A stretch of 42,277 nt of DNA. Source: an uncultured Clostridium sp. (GTDB lineage Bacteria > Bacillota > Clostridia > TANB77 > CAG-508). Below, one piece after another: positions 9,068-17,230 of this stretch. The DNA is taken from positions 1 through 42,277 of the forward strand of contig CAUBRZ010000013.1 in the NCBI GenBank assembly GCA_958438515.1, in the 5' to 3' direction. The notes under the pieces are model-generated. The model was not told the origin of the DNA. It did not search any database and was given only the letters and a program-made list of their open reading frames with translations. The first letter of the stretch is position 1, and every line of letters starts with the position of its first letter. Made by a program: the position numbers and the translations under genes.

Positions 9068-9814
9068 TTATTCCATTTCTTCTTCATCTTCTTTTTGATG
9101 TTCTATTCTATATATTTTTTCTTGTGCCTCAAAATCTTTAACAAAATAATTAACAAATTTTTGCATATATTTTAAACTTTCTTTTAAACTTCTATTTTCT
9201 TTCTCTACTCCCCATTTGCATACCTCTGTTAAATTGTAATTTCTTGTATTAATCCCCAATTTCTTTGCTACTGCAAAAATTGTTGCAATAACTTCTGCTT
9301 GGCTTTGACTTGCATATCTGTCAACATCAAAATATGATGCATTTGAACTTCTTGTATTATTACTTATATCACTTACAATTGATTCGATATTTTCCATTTG
9401 ATTATTAGGATCATAATATAGATTTCTTCTCTCACACATTCCTTTTAAAATTACATCTACATATTCCTTTTTATATTCTTTCTTTTTTTTTATAGCATTT
9501 GTTTGTGATATATCATAAACTTCCACCACTTTAAATTTAACATCATTATTCATTTTTATTCTTTTTATTATTTCAAGTGATTTTTCATCATCTTTGATTT
9601 TATATTTATATTTTTGATATTCTTCTTTGGTTGCTACAAATGATACATTCTCTTTTTGTGATTTCAATAGCAAAATATTATTATAACTTGTATTGTACAT
9701 TTTGCCTAATGTTTTTAAAAAATCTCTCATTTTATTCGGATTTTCAAATATTTCCTTTGCTATTTTATCTGTACTGTTTATTAATTCTTGTACTTTCTCC
9801 TCTACATTAATCAC
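9068..9814 (-). CDS. ArdC/LtrC-like N-terminal ssDNA-binding domain protein
   Basis: A 248-residue protein whose first ~110 residues resemble the N-terminal domain of LtrC/ArdC/TraC-primase-like proteins. It has NPNKMRDFLKTLGKMYNTSY followed by NNILLLKSQ, then FVATKEEYQKY, a KDDEKSLEI turn and VVEVYDISQTN. The usual metalloprotease HExxH is replaced here by an A-Q-SQAEVIATIF helix, so protease activity is not supported. Such proteins bind single-stranded transfer DNA and counter restriction. The tail KEDEEEME resembles the element's acidic C-termini. GTG start at 9814 overlaps the preceding 38-residue gene. Confidence 0.6.
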   Translation of the reverse strand: MINVEEKVQELINSTDKIAKEIFENPNKMRDFLKTLGKMYNTSYNNILLLKSQKENVSFVATKEEYQKYKYKIKDDEKSLEIIKRIKMNNDVKFKVVEVYDISQTNAIKKKKEYKKEYVDVILKGMCERRNLYYDPNNQMENIESIVSDISNNTRSSNASYFDVDRYASQSQAEVIATIFAVAKKLGINTRNYNLTEVCKWGVEKENRSLKESLKYMQKFVNYFVKDFEAQEKIYRIEHQKEDEEEME

Positions 9815-9927
9815 CTTCTTTGTTTTTTTGATTTTTTCTTATTTTTTATATTATAAGTTATTGCAGAATAAATCTTTTTATATCCTGCCTTTCCTTTTTT
9901 TATTTTCTTTACTATTACTTCTTTCAC
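9811..9927 (-). CDS. Small basic protein, 38 aa
   Basis: A GTG-start gene with AAAGGAGA four bases upstream. The product is strongly basic (KKIKKGKAGYKKIY, then NIKNKKKSKKQRR) and ends in a TGA overlapping the next gene's GTG start by four bases, a typical coupled arrangement. The composition suggests nucleic-acid binding, but there is no recognised family. It fills the otherwise empty gap between the coiled-coil and ArdC-like genes. Confidence 0.55.
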   Translation of the reverse strand: MKEVIVKKIKKGKAGYKKIYSAITYNIKNKKKSKKQRR

Positions 9928-9938
9928 AATTTCTCCTT

Positions 9939-10535
9939 TTATGCTTCTGCCTCATCTTCTTTTTCTACTACATCTTTTTCATTTTCCCCTGTATTTTCCA
10001 ATAGCCTATCAACATATTTTTCTATTGTCTGTGATAACTTTTTCATAATTTCACTTCCTTCATATTGTTTTGCAATCTTATGAATTTTAGCCAAATCTTG
10101 TACATGAGTTGTTTTTATAGTATTTTCCTGTATATTAACATTTGTATTCTCTATGTAAAGTTGTTTTCTCTGTTCTATATAATTGTCTTTTTCTTTAATC
10201 GTATCTGCATATAATTTATTTTGAATATCAATTTTATCTTGAATGCTATCTTTTTCATTTCTTAATTCTGTAATTTTCGCATTTAATAAATCTACCTGTT
10301 TCAAATCATTTTTTGATGCAAATGCTATATAAATTATTTTTTCTAATCTGTTCATTTTATCTGTTTTGGCTAATATTGTCCTTTTCTCTTCTTCTAATTT
10401 TTCTATATTTTGTTGTTTATCAAATTTACTATCTTCCATTTCTTTTTTTCTTGATTCCAACCCTGATAAGTCATAATTTGTCTTTTCAATTTTAGCATCT
10501 AATTCTTCCATTTGTTTTAATTTTGTATTTTTCAT
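9939..10535 (-). CDS. Coiled-coil protein of the transfer operon
   Basis: About 198 residues from the ATG at 10535, which is spaced nine bases from AAAGGA; an upstream in-frame ATG at 10556 lacks a ribosome binding site. Heptad-like Leu/Ile repeats and high Lys/Glu content run through most of residues 1-140, interrupted by a short segment (KIIYIAFASKND). The C-terminal part is helical and ends KEDEAEA. No membrane segment is seen. I do not recognise a family; a structural or DNA/protein-tethering role is possible. It follows the adhesin terminator, and the small basic gene follows. Confidence 0.6.
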   Translation of the reverse strand: MKNTKLKQMEELDAKIEKTNYDLSGLESRKKEMEDSKFDKQQNIEKLEEEKRTILAKTDKMNRLEKIIYIAFASKNDLKQVDLLNAKITELRNEKDSIQDKIDIQNKLYADTIKEKDNYIEQRKQLYIENTNVNIQENTIKTTHVQDLAKIHKIAKQYEGSEIMKKLSQTIEKYVDRLLENTGENEKDVVEKEDEAEA

Positions 10536-10560
10536 TTTATCAATCCTTTCTTTCATTTTT

Positions 10561-10586
10561 AAAAAGAGAGCTCTATCGAGCTCTCT
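10561..10586 (-). terminator. Terminator after the thioester adhesin gene
   Basis: Perfect 9-bp stem AGAGAGCTC / GAGCTCTCT, 4-base loop, then five T on the minus strand, starting four bases after the adhesin stop codon. Confidence 0.9.
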
Positions 10587-10589
10587 AGA

Positions 10590-13169
10590 TTAGCAACCTG
10601 TTTTTGGCAATTTTATTTCTAATTTTTTCTCATATACTTTTGTTGTATGATCATCTTCATCAAATACATAATATGTTTTGTGATAACCTTCAACTTTTGT
10701 TTTGTTTGTAAATATATCATCAGCTTTTACAGATTCTTTAACTTTTACAAACAATTGTGGTTTCTCTACTGAAGAAAATCCAACATCTACTTTTCCAAAT
10801 TCTGATTTAAATTCTGTTACATATTCATCCGCTTCTAAATCTAGATCTGTAAAGTTAATATAATTATTTGTTTGTGTATTCAAATTATCTCTTAATAATC
10901 TATAATCATTTTTATTTGTTTTATAATATATAGCATAATTTAAATCTTGATTATATGTTCCAGTTACAAGTTTTGTTGCAGTTACATAGTCTGTTGGTAA
11001 ATAATCATACCAAGTAAAATCTTTTAATGGTACATTACCTGTATTTTTTATTGTAAAGTCATATTTAATTTCTTGATTTGCTGTTGTTTGAATTATTCCA
11101 TCTTTTTCAACATCTATGTCTGGATTATCAGGTTTATTGGTAATGTTTAATTCTACAATTTCTCCATGTTTTACAATTTCTGCTAAGTATTCGTTTTCAT
11201 TTAATTGATACCATTCTCCAGATTCCCCTTCTATCTCTTTTATGTATTTTATGCCTTTTTCCAATTTACTTGTAATTGCAGTTCCATCTGATCCAGTTGT
11301 AATTTTCTCTATAAAGTTTTTATTTTCATCATATACTCCAAAAGATACATTTGGAATTGGTGTTCCTTTTTTATCTCCATTTATTTTGTTGTCTTCTTCT
11401 GATGTTTTTATTACTTTAATTTGTCCATATATTTTTTGATTTTCAAATGTATAATTAACAATCTCATTTTCTTTTAATATGATTTTCTTCATTTCTGTAT
11501 CTAATATATATTTTTCATTTGTTTTTGTTTCTCTTATATATAATTCAGGGTAATCTCTTACTGCATATCTTTTTGTATAACATTCTCCATTTTTATCTGT
11601 TTTTAATTTTTCTAAAACATTCCCATCTTTGTCTAAAACTTCAAGTTCAACATCTTTTAATTTAACTTCATGATTTTCTTTATCAACTTTAATAATTTTT
11701 ATTTGTGATTTTTTTAATTCATTTTCTACTGTTGTGTTAGTAGTTTCATTCCAATTAATTTTAATTTCAATTGGATTCTCATTAAGATTATACCATTTTC
11801 CTGTTTCTTCTTCAATTAATGACCATTTTCCTGTTCTTAAACCTTTAATATGAATTTCACCATTTGCATCTGTTGTATAATGCCCTGTTACTTTTTGAAA
11901 TTCGTGTGAATATAATGCGAATTTAACTCCACCCAAAGTTATTTTTTTATTGTCACTATCTACTTTATATACACTTAAATCTCCTCTTTTGTGTTCATTT
12001 CCAATTGTTAATTCTTTATATGTATCATAGTCTAAAAGAATTTCATTTTCTTTATCATCTAAAATATATTCAGATTTTGTTGCTATTTCTGTGGCAATTA
12101 CTTTTCCTTGTCTTAATTTATTTAGTTCAATACAACCTTGTGCATTTGTTTTATAATTTCCGATATTTTGTCCATCACTATATCTAAAATTAAATTCTAC
12201 TCCTTCTATTGATTTTTTAGTTTCATTATCTATTTTTATAACTTTTATTTTTGATTTATATGCATCTACTGATAAAGTTGCCTCACCACCTGCTGTGTAA
12301 TATGCATCATAAGTTAATGCATAATTTTGCCAATTAGAATTTGGACTTTGTCCAAAAAATACTGGATAGCTTTTAACTTTACCATTTAATAATATTTTTC
12401 CATCAAAATTATCTAAAATTTTATCTTTAGGAACTACAACTTTAAAATGTTCATTTCCATTAAATGTAGTTTTGGCATTACCACTTAAATCAGCAATATA
12501 ACTTCCTTCTGGGAAATTATTAATTGATGTAACTGTATAATTAGATACATTTACATTACTTGTAACACTGTACTCTTGTGAATAATAGTTACTTCCATCT
12601 GCTTTAAAGCCTCCTATTTTATTTGCATTTAGTACACTGTTTACTGATGGTGTTTCTGATCCATATCTTGCTTGATTTACAATGTTTTTTATTGCATTAA
12701 ATATTTTTGTTCCTCTTGCATCTCCACCACGATAAAAACTATCTACATCTCTGTTATATATAACTGAATATACTGCTTGTTTTGTTGCTACAAATGCATC
12801 TTGATCATTTTCTACTCCAAGTTCTGAAGCACTTTTGTATGGAAATCCATTTACTATTGCTCTCCACACTTGAACATCTGATAATATTTCTGTTACATTT
12901 ACACTATAATTTTGTTCTTCTCCAACACCATGTTTATCAACATTTAAGCAATATGCATAATGTAATACCCCATTATTTCTATATCCAACCATTGTTGTAA
13001 TAACATAACTCCATATTCCTGATGTAGTTTTAAATTGCAAATGTTGACCACAATCTCCTAAATTTTCTACATATGCAGAATTAACTTCAAAAGCATTTGC
13101 AATGCCTGACATTGAATTTACTAATATTAAAATTAGTAATATTATACTAACTAATTTTTTTAATTTCAT
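10590..13169 (-). CDS. Thioester-domain / SpaA (Cna-B) surface adhesin ending in LPKTGC
   Basis: An 859-residue exported protein. A signal peptide covers residues 1-27 (hydrophobic core ending GIANA). Next comes a TQXA-type thioester domain: Cys in HYAYCLN and Gln in ATKQAVY are the expected cross-linking pair, able to bond covalently to host amines. At least five SpaA/Cna-B-like repeats follow (KIIKVDKENHEV, QIKVIKTSEED and similar; E-containing strands for isopeptide bonds), then a DUF11-like domain (residues ~690-840). The sequence stops at KLPKTGC, so the LPxTG sorting motif is present but the usual membrane helix and basic tail are missing. It is adjacent to a sortase, and is a likely mating-pair or host-attachment adhesin. 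Confidence 0.88.
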   Translation of the reverse strand: MKLKKLVSIILLILILVNSMSGIANAFEVNSAYVENLGDCGQHLQFKTTSGIWSYVITTMVGYRNNGVLHYAYCLNVDKHGVGEEQNYSVNVTEILSDVQVWRAIVNGFPYKSASELGVENDQDAFVATKQAVYSVIYNRDVDSFYRGGDARGTKIFNAIKNIVNQARYGSETPSVNSVLNANKIGGFKADGSNYYSQEYSVTSNVNVSNYTVTSINNFPEGSYIADLSGNAKTTFNGNEHFKVVVPKDKILDNFDGKILLNGKVKSYPVFFGQSPNSNWQNYALTYDAYYTAGGEATLSVDAYKSKIKVIKIDNETKKSIEGVEFNFRYSDGQNIGNYKTNAQGCIELNKLRQGKVIATEIATKSEYILDDKENEILLDYDTYKELTIGNEHKRGDLSVYKVDSDNKKITLGGVKFALYSHEFQKVTGHYTTDANGEIHIKGLRTGKWSLIEEETGKWYNLNENPIEIKINWNETTNTTVENELKKSQIKIIKVDKENHEVKLKDVELEVLDKDGNVLEKLKTDKNGECYTKRYAVRDYPELYIRETKTNEKYILDTEMKKIILKENEIVNYTFENQKIYGQIKVIKTSEEDNKINGDKKGTPIPNVSFGVYDENKNFIEKITTGSDGTAITSKLEKGIKYIKEIEGESGEWYQLNENEYLAEIVKHGEIVELNITNKPDNPDIDVEKDGIIQTTANQEIKYDFTIKNTGNVPLKDFTWYDYLPTDYVTATKLVTGTYNQDLNYAIYYKTNKNDYRLLRDNLNTQTNNYINFTDLDLEADEYVTEFKSEFGKVDVGFSSVEKPQLFVKVKESVKADDIFTNKTKVEGYHKTYYVFDEDDHTTKVYEKKLEIKLPKTGC

Positions 13170-13183
13170 TTTTTACCTCCATT

Positions 13184-13207
13184 AAAAAAACACCCTAAAA
13201 GGTGTTC
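13184..13207 (-). terminator. Terminator/attenuator before the adhesin gene
   Basis: AACACC / GGTGTT stem, 6-base loop, then seven T on the minus strand, just ahead of the adhesin Shine-Dalgarno. It may reduce read-through into the adhesin gene. Confidence 0.6.
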
Positions 13208-13216
13208 TATTATTTT

Positions 13217-13426
13217 TTATTTAATTTCATTTTCTACAACTACTTTATTTTCTCTTTCAATTATATTTTGTATTATTTCATCTCTATGTATATGTCTATA
13301 TATTTGAATATAAGCTACTAAAAGCACAAAAACTATGATGCAAACAAGATAAAATTTTGCTGCAAAATTTAGTTCCCATTTTGGTTTTATTTCGACTTTA
13401 TAAACTTTGTCTTTCTCTTTTTTCAT
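13217..13426 (-). CDS. Small single-pass membrane protein of the sortase cluster
   Basis: The ATG at 13426 gives 69 residues: a basic N-terminus (MKKEKDKVYKVEI), one membrane helix (AAKFYLVCIIVFVLLVAY) and a charged C-terminal tail. An open frame extends 15 codons further upstream, but GAGGA upstream of 13426 favours the shorter start. Unknown family. It lies between sortase and adhesin genes, so a role in assembling or anchoring the surface protein is possible. Confidence 0.55.
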   Translation of the reverse strand: MKKEKDKVYKVEIKPKWELNFAAKFYLVCIIVFVLLVAYIQIYRHIHRDEIIQNIIERENKVVVENEIK

Positions 13427-13473
13427 ATAAACCACATCCTCTTCTTTGTGCTTATTGTAACCCATTTTCACTT

Positions 13474-14050
13474 TTATTTCAAGTTATTTTCCACAATTTC
13501 TGTTGCTTGCACACATAACCTTTGCAATTTCTTATTTGCAATACAAGTTATTAATGTTAATTTATTTTGATCTGTTTCTTTTAATAAATTCCAGTCTGTT
13601 TCTAGTATTGTTTGTATATTATCAACTTTATACTTTCTTGTAAAAAAATTTGTTTTATATGTAATTATATCACCTTTCTTCAATTCATTTAATCTAGCAA
13701 AATACGAATTTTTATTACCTCTATTATGTCCTGCAAGTCCAACATTACCATCATAAATTGATGTATTTTCTATATGCCCTATGTATTCGTTTAATATTTC
13801 ATTACTACTACCTTCTTTTACCTCAGCTTTTAAGCCGTATTTTTTCAATACTAATTATTCCTAATATTCCATCTTTTAATATGTCTGAATCGTCTGCTTG
13901 ATTATATGTAATATTTTCAAATTTAGAATCTGTTGTTATATTATTGGGATCAACTAAATTTTTATCATATACAATGCAATAATACAAAGCACTACCAATT
14001 ATTATAACCAATAAAATGCAAATACTTATTATAACAATTTTATTTTTCAT
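13474..14050 (-). CDS. Sortase, read through a +1 shift at CGG
   Basis: A membrane-anchored cysteine transpeptidase with an N-terminal helix at residues 4-26. The catalytic His is in LAGHNRG, the Cys in TLITC and the Arg in LQRLCVQA, arranged as in class D-like sortases. The frame breaks at 13837, where ATA CGG CTT leads to a stop three codons later. Skipping the C restores GILGIISIEKI-G-LKAEVKEG and gives a full 191-residue protein, the family's normal size. Family members have a conserved turn at this point. The expected substrate is the neighbouring LPKTG adhesin. Reading it as two genes would leave neither functional. Confidence 0.85.
13835..13837 (-). other. CGG +1 shift site A (sortase)
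   Basis: In-frame context ATA CGG CTT at codon 72. Skipping C reads GGC (Gly) and joins the N-terminal anchor to the catalytic domain. Confidence 0.85.
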
Positions 14051-14059
14051 TCAATCCTC

Positions 14060-14881
14060 CTACTGTGCAATTTTATCTTTCTTTTTTCTTTTCCAAAGAA
14101 ATATTCCACTTATTACTAAAATACCAGTTCCTGCTGTTGCTACTACTATTGGTGTATAATTTGTTTTTTCTTCTATATCTTCTTGAGGCATTTCTTTATA
14201 TTTTATATTAAAGGTTATTGACTCTATTTCTTCTTTTTCCAATGTTCCTATATATGTTACAGTTGCCAAATAGCTTTTTACTATTTTCCTTTCTTTTATT
14301 CCTTCATATTGCATCTCTCCATCATATGCTATTGGAACATCTTGACCTTCAATCTTTTCTACTTGTGAAATATTCCAAATTGGATTTACTAAATAATAAG
14401 TAACTCCATTTTCTTCAATACTCTTTGGAATATCGTTTAATTCATTAGTTGGTACATTTTCATATTTTTTTGTTAATGATACTTTGTATTGCTCTATATA
14501 ACTATCATTTGTTTTTATATCTAATGAATTATTTTGTAATTCTAAAATTCCTAACATTCCATCCTTTGTCATTTCAATTTTATTTTCAAACATATTTAAC
14601 ACATCGTATTTGTTATTCGTATATACTATTTTTTGTTTTGTTTGAGTTTCTTCTTTATTAATATTTTGTTTATTTTCTTGTTTTGACACATCTTGTAATT
14701 CATATTTAACATTATCAATATTAATATTTTTTTGAATATTTTTTTCAAATTCTTCAGCATTCTCTATTGATATTGTTTCATTTATTTCATAATCTTTTAA
14801 TTCACTATTTGATGCAAAACAATTTGTTGAAAAAAGTGCTAGTATTAACATACTCAATCCTATAATTCTTGATCTATTCAA
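14060..14881 (-). CDS. Exported protein with C-terminal membrane anchor
   Basis: A 273-residue protein with a signal peptide (IIGLSMLILALFSTNCFAS), an acidic/Asn-rich extracellular part, and a C-terminal helix followed by KRKKKDK, so it is type I membrane anchored. It has no LPxTG motif. The start is a TTG at 14881 that overlaps the upstream gene's stop; the GGAGG lies inside that gene's acidic tail codons, nine bases away. It immediately precedes the sortase gene. Function unknown; surface presentation near the conjugation machinery is likely. Confidence 0.65.
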   Translation of the reverse strand: MNRSRIIGLSMLILALFSTNCFASNSELKDYEINETISIENAEEFEKNIQKNINIDNVKYELQDVSKQENKQNINKEETQTKQKIVYTNNKYDVLNMFENKIEMTKDGMLGILELQNNSLDIKTNDSYIEQYKVSLTKKYENVPTNELNDIPKSIEENGVTYYLVNPIWNISQVEKIEGQDVPIAYDGEMQYEGIKERKIVKSYLATVTYIGTLEKEEIESITFNIKYKEMPQEDIEEKTNYTPIVVATAGTGILVISGIFLWKRKKKDKIAQ

Positions 14882-15257
14882 ATTCTTCTTCCTCCTCCTC
14901 TTTCAATTCTTCATTTAATTTTTTTCTTATGTCTCTTATAAATTGAAATTCCTTCATTAATTCAGGGATTTTTGTTCTTTTTCTAAATTCTATATCTCCA
15001 CTTTCTTCTCCAAGTCTACAAAAAACATATCCATCTTTTAATTTACTTAAACTTTTTTCAAGTGCTTGAACTTCTTCAAATTCTTTATAGTATTTTAGAG
15101 AATCCCAATACATAAATACACAATCTTTATTATTTTCTTTATAGTCGTGTTTATTAACATAGTCTAACAAATTTTCTGTCATTTTAGCTTGTGCATCTTC
15201 TACCTTCTTAAAATCTTTTTTCGTTACTGCAATCATTACTTCACTATAATATCCCAT
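14874..15257 (-). CDS. Hypothetical element protein with EEEEEEFE tail
   Basis: A 127-residue protein beginning MGYYSEVMIAVTKKDF, with a mixed alpha/beta appearance and a conserved-looking CVFMYWDSLKYYKEF segment. Similar small proteins are common in phage and ICE regions of Firmicutes, without an assigned function. It ends in six Glu, Phe, Glu. The tail's codons (GAG GAG GAG GAA) also supply the Shine-Dalgarno of the next gene, whose TTG start overlaps the stop. Confidence 0.6.
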   Translation of the reverse strand: MGYYSEVMIAVTKKDFKKVEDAQAKMTENLLDYVNKHDYKENNKDCVFMYWDSLKYYKEFEEVQALEKSLSKLKDGYVFCRLGEESGDIEFRKRTKIPELMKEFQFIRDIRKKLNEELKEEEEEEFE

Positions 15258-15270
15258 ATTTTTTCCTTTC

Positions 15271-15957
15271 CTATTTCAAACCTAACATTTGAAATACAAT
15301 GTTTCTTAATGATTCATTAAAAATAATCGTAAGTCCTAGTGATGTTAATCCAAATATAATAGCTGTTCCTAAAAGTTCTAATAATTTATCTACTGCCTGA
15401 ATTAAAAGTGTAAAAAAATAAACACTTGTATTATTTACTTGTGTTTTTTCTATACCCTCACTTTTCAATTTTTTATTTTTCTTCATACTTATAATGTATT
15501 TTTTTAAATTATTTTCTTTTTGTTTCTTTATAATTTCAGCCTTTTTAAATTTTTTACTATCTTTTTTCGACAATCCATCTGATATTAATGATTTTTTTAA
15601 TTCAGATTTTATTTTTTCTAATTCAACCGAATTTATAATATTATAGATACCTTTTTCATACAAATTAGTTAAAATATCATTTTGATCATCATATCCACTT
15701 GCTAAAATTATTATTCTTATATTTGGATATACTTCATAAAAATACCTTATACCATTTATAATATTTTCTTCTGTTCCCTTTAAACTTTTTAATTCAATAA
15801 TAATATATTTTATCAATTTAAAGTTTACTTTTGTTTCTTTTATATATTGTAAAAAATCTATTTCTCCTATTTTACTTAATATCGTGATATTCAATTCTTC
15901 ACAAACATCCTTTATTAAATCTTCCATAGGATTACTTGCAATGTAACTTAACATCAT
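15271..15957 (-). CDS. Receiver-like domain protein with C-terminal membrane helices
   Basis: A 228-residue protein. Residues 1-120 have the alternating strand/helix pattern of a receiver or CpaE-type pseudo-receiver domain (IIIELKSLKGTEE, IRIIILASGYDDQN). A strongly basic linker follows (KKDSKKFKKAEIIKKQKE), and then two hydrophobic helices near residues 178-222. The phospho-acceptor Asp position is not clear, so a signalling role is not shown. Its place in the transfer operon suggests a membrane-attached assembly factor. AGGAGGGGAG precedes the ATG. Confidence 0.5.
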   Translation of the reverse strand: MMLSYIASNPMEDLIKDVCEELNITILSKIGEIDFLQYIKETKVNFKLIKYIIIELKSLKGTEENIINGIRYFYEVYPNIRIIILASGYDDQNDILTNLYEKGIYNIINSVELEKIKSELKKSLISDGLSKKDSKKFKKAEIIKKQKENNLKKYIISMKKNKKLKSEGIEKTQVNNTSVYFFTLLIQAVDKLLELLGTAIIFGLTSLGLTIIFNESLRNIVFQMLGLK

Positions 15958-15966
15958 ACTCCCCTC

Positions 15967-16158
15967 CTAATCAAGTACCCTCTCTTCATACGGTACATTA
16001 TATATTACATTGTTAGATTTCAAGTATTCAGTATTATTGGTAGTATCTCCAGTATTTTTGCCTAGTTTCCAGAATACATTATTTAATACTACAATTACCA
16101 GTAAAATAATAAATATAGCCAAATAGCAAAACATTTCCTTCTTATCTCTGTTCATCAT
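15967..16158 (-). CDS. Small membrane protein, 63 aa
   Basis: One N-terminal membrane helix (LAIFIILLVIVVLNNVFW) after a basic start, then a polar extracytoplasmic tail. Its ATG overlaps the stop of the upstream gene by four bases (ATGA), so the two are coupled. No recognised family; a minor component of the mating channel is possible. Confidence 0.55.
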   Translation of the reverse strand: MMNRDKKEMFCYLAIFIILLVIVVLNNVFWKLGKNTGDTTNNTEYLKSNNVIYNVPYEERVLD

Positions 16159-16634
16159 TCTACCTCCAATTCATCGATATTCTCTATTTTGTGTTGTTGA
16201 TAATATTTTTTATAAAATTTATCATATTGCAATGTTTTCCCTTCTTTCTCTCCTAATTCTTCTAATGTCATTTTCTCAAAAATACTGTTGTCAAAAACCT
16301 TTACCTTTCTTGGTTTTGTATTTGTCGTTTGTAATTTAATAAGTCTTTCAATAATTTCTTCTCTAAATGTTGAATTTATCTTATTTAAAAAGCATCCATA
16401 AGTGGCTACAAATGGCTCTTCTATTTCAGAATTAGGTACATACATTTTTATATCAACTGCATGTCCACATCGCTCTGCTTCTAAAACAATAAAATCTGCA
16501 ACATCACTTTTTCTAATTTCATAATTATCTCCATTTGAAGTTTCGACAAATAAAAAACCTTCTTTATTGGCAATTTCAGACATTTCTTCTCTTGTATATA
16601 ATTCGTATAAATCATAATATTTTTTTCTTTGCAT
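16155..16634 (-). CDS. Hypothetical soluble protein of the transfer operon
   Basis: A 159-residue mixed alpha/beta protein (RKSDVADFIVLEAERCGHAV, then IKMYVPNSE) with a charged C-terminus ending NIDELEVE. No recognised domain. The ATG overlaps the last base of the M23 peptidase stop (TAATG), giving tight coupling. The position between cell wall hydrolase and membrane genes suggests a transfer-related role, not more. Confidence 0.5.
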   Translation of the reverse strand: MQRKKYYDLYELYTREEMSEIANKEGFLFVETSNGDNYEIRKSDVADFIVLEAERCGHAVDIKMYVPNSEIEEPFVATYGCFLNKINSTFREEIIERLIKLQTTNTKPRKVKVFDNSIFEKMTLEELGEKEGKTLQYDKFYKKYYQQHKIENIDELEVE

Positions 16635-17230
16635 TATTCCCTCTCTTTCTCACCAAATAAATATGGTGCAGGATCAATGGTATCTTTATTAGTACCACTA
16701 CTTTTTCTTACCTCAAAATGTAAATGATCTCCTGTAGAATTTCCAGTAGAGCCTTGTATTCCAATTACTTGTCCTACCACAACTTGCTGACCTTTAGTAA
16801 CTTGTAATGAATTATCTCTCATGTGCCCATAGAATGTATAAAATATATTTCCTTGTTCATCTATATGTTTTATTTCTACACAATTCCCATATCCATTTTG
16901 CCACCCTGAATGTGTTACTTCTCCATTGTCAACAGCCATAACTTTACTGCCAAGACTTCCACATAAATCTATTCCTGTATGATTTGAATGTACTACTCCA
17001 TGTGATTCTCTATACCCAAATTTACTTGTAACTTGAATAAAATTTTCAATTGGCATAGCAAACTTGCCATTATATACAATTTCTCCTATTTCTGTTTCAT
17101 TTTCTATATTACCTTTTTCTGTATTATTAGTTGATTTTGAATTTGAACTTGTTATTTGAAAATATGAGCCTATTATTAATATAAATATTATTATTCCAAT
17201 TATTAAATATATTTTTTTACTCATATACAT
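16634..17230 (-). CDS. M23 (LytM-type) peptidoglycan hydrolase of the conjugation system
   Basis: About 198 residues with an N-terminal membrane anchor (KIYLIIGIIIFILIIGSYF) and a C-terminal M23 metallopeptidase domain. The zinc ligands are visible as H-x-x-x-D in HSNHTGIDLC and as HLHFEVR; the core motif GNSTGDHLHFEVR is typical. It probably opens the cell wall locally for the mating channel. The start is one of two nearby ATGs (17230 or 17224), both inside the 3' end of VirB4, so the genes are coupled. Active-site residues appear intact. Confidence 0.85.
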   Translation of the reverse strand: MYMSKKIYLIIGIIIFILIIGSYFQITSSNSKSTNNTEKGNIENETEIGEIVYNGKFAMPIENFIQVTSKFGYRESHGVVHSNHTGIDLCGSLGSKVMAVDNGEVTHSGWQNGYGNCVEIKHIDEQGNIFYTFYGHMRDNSLQVTKGQQVVVGQVIGIQGSTGNSTGDHLHFEVRKSSGTNKDTIDPAPYLFGEKERE

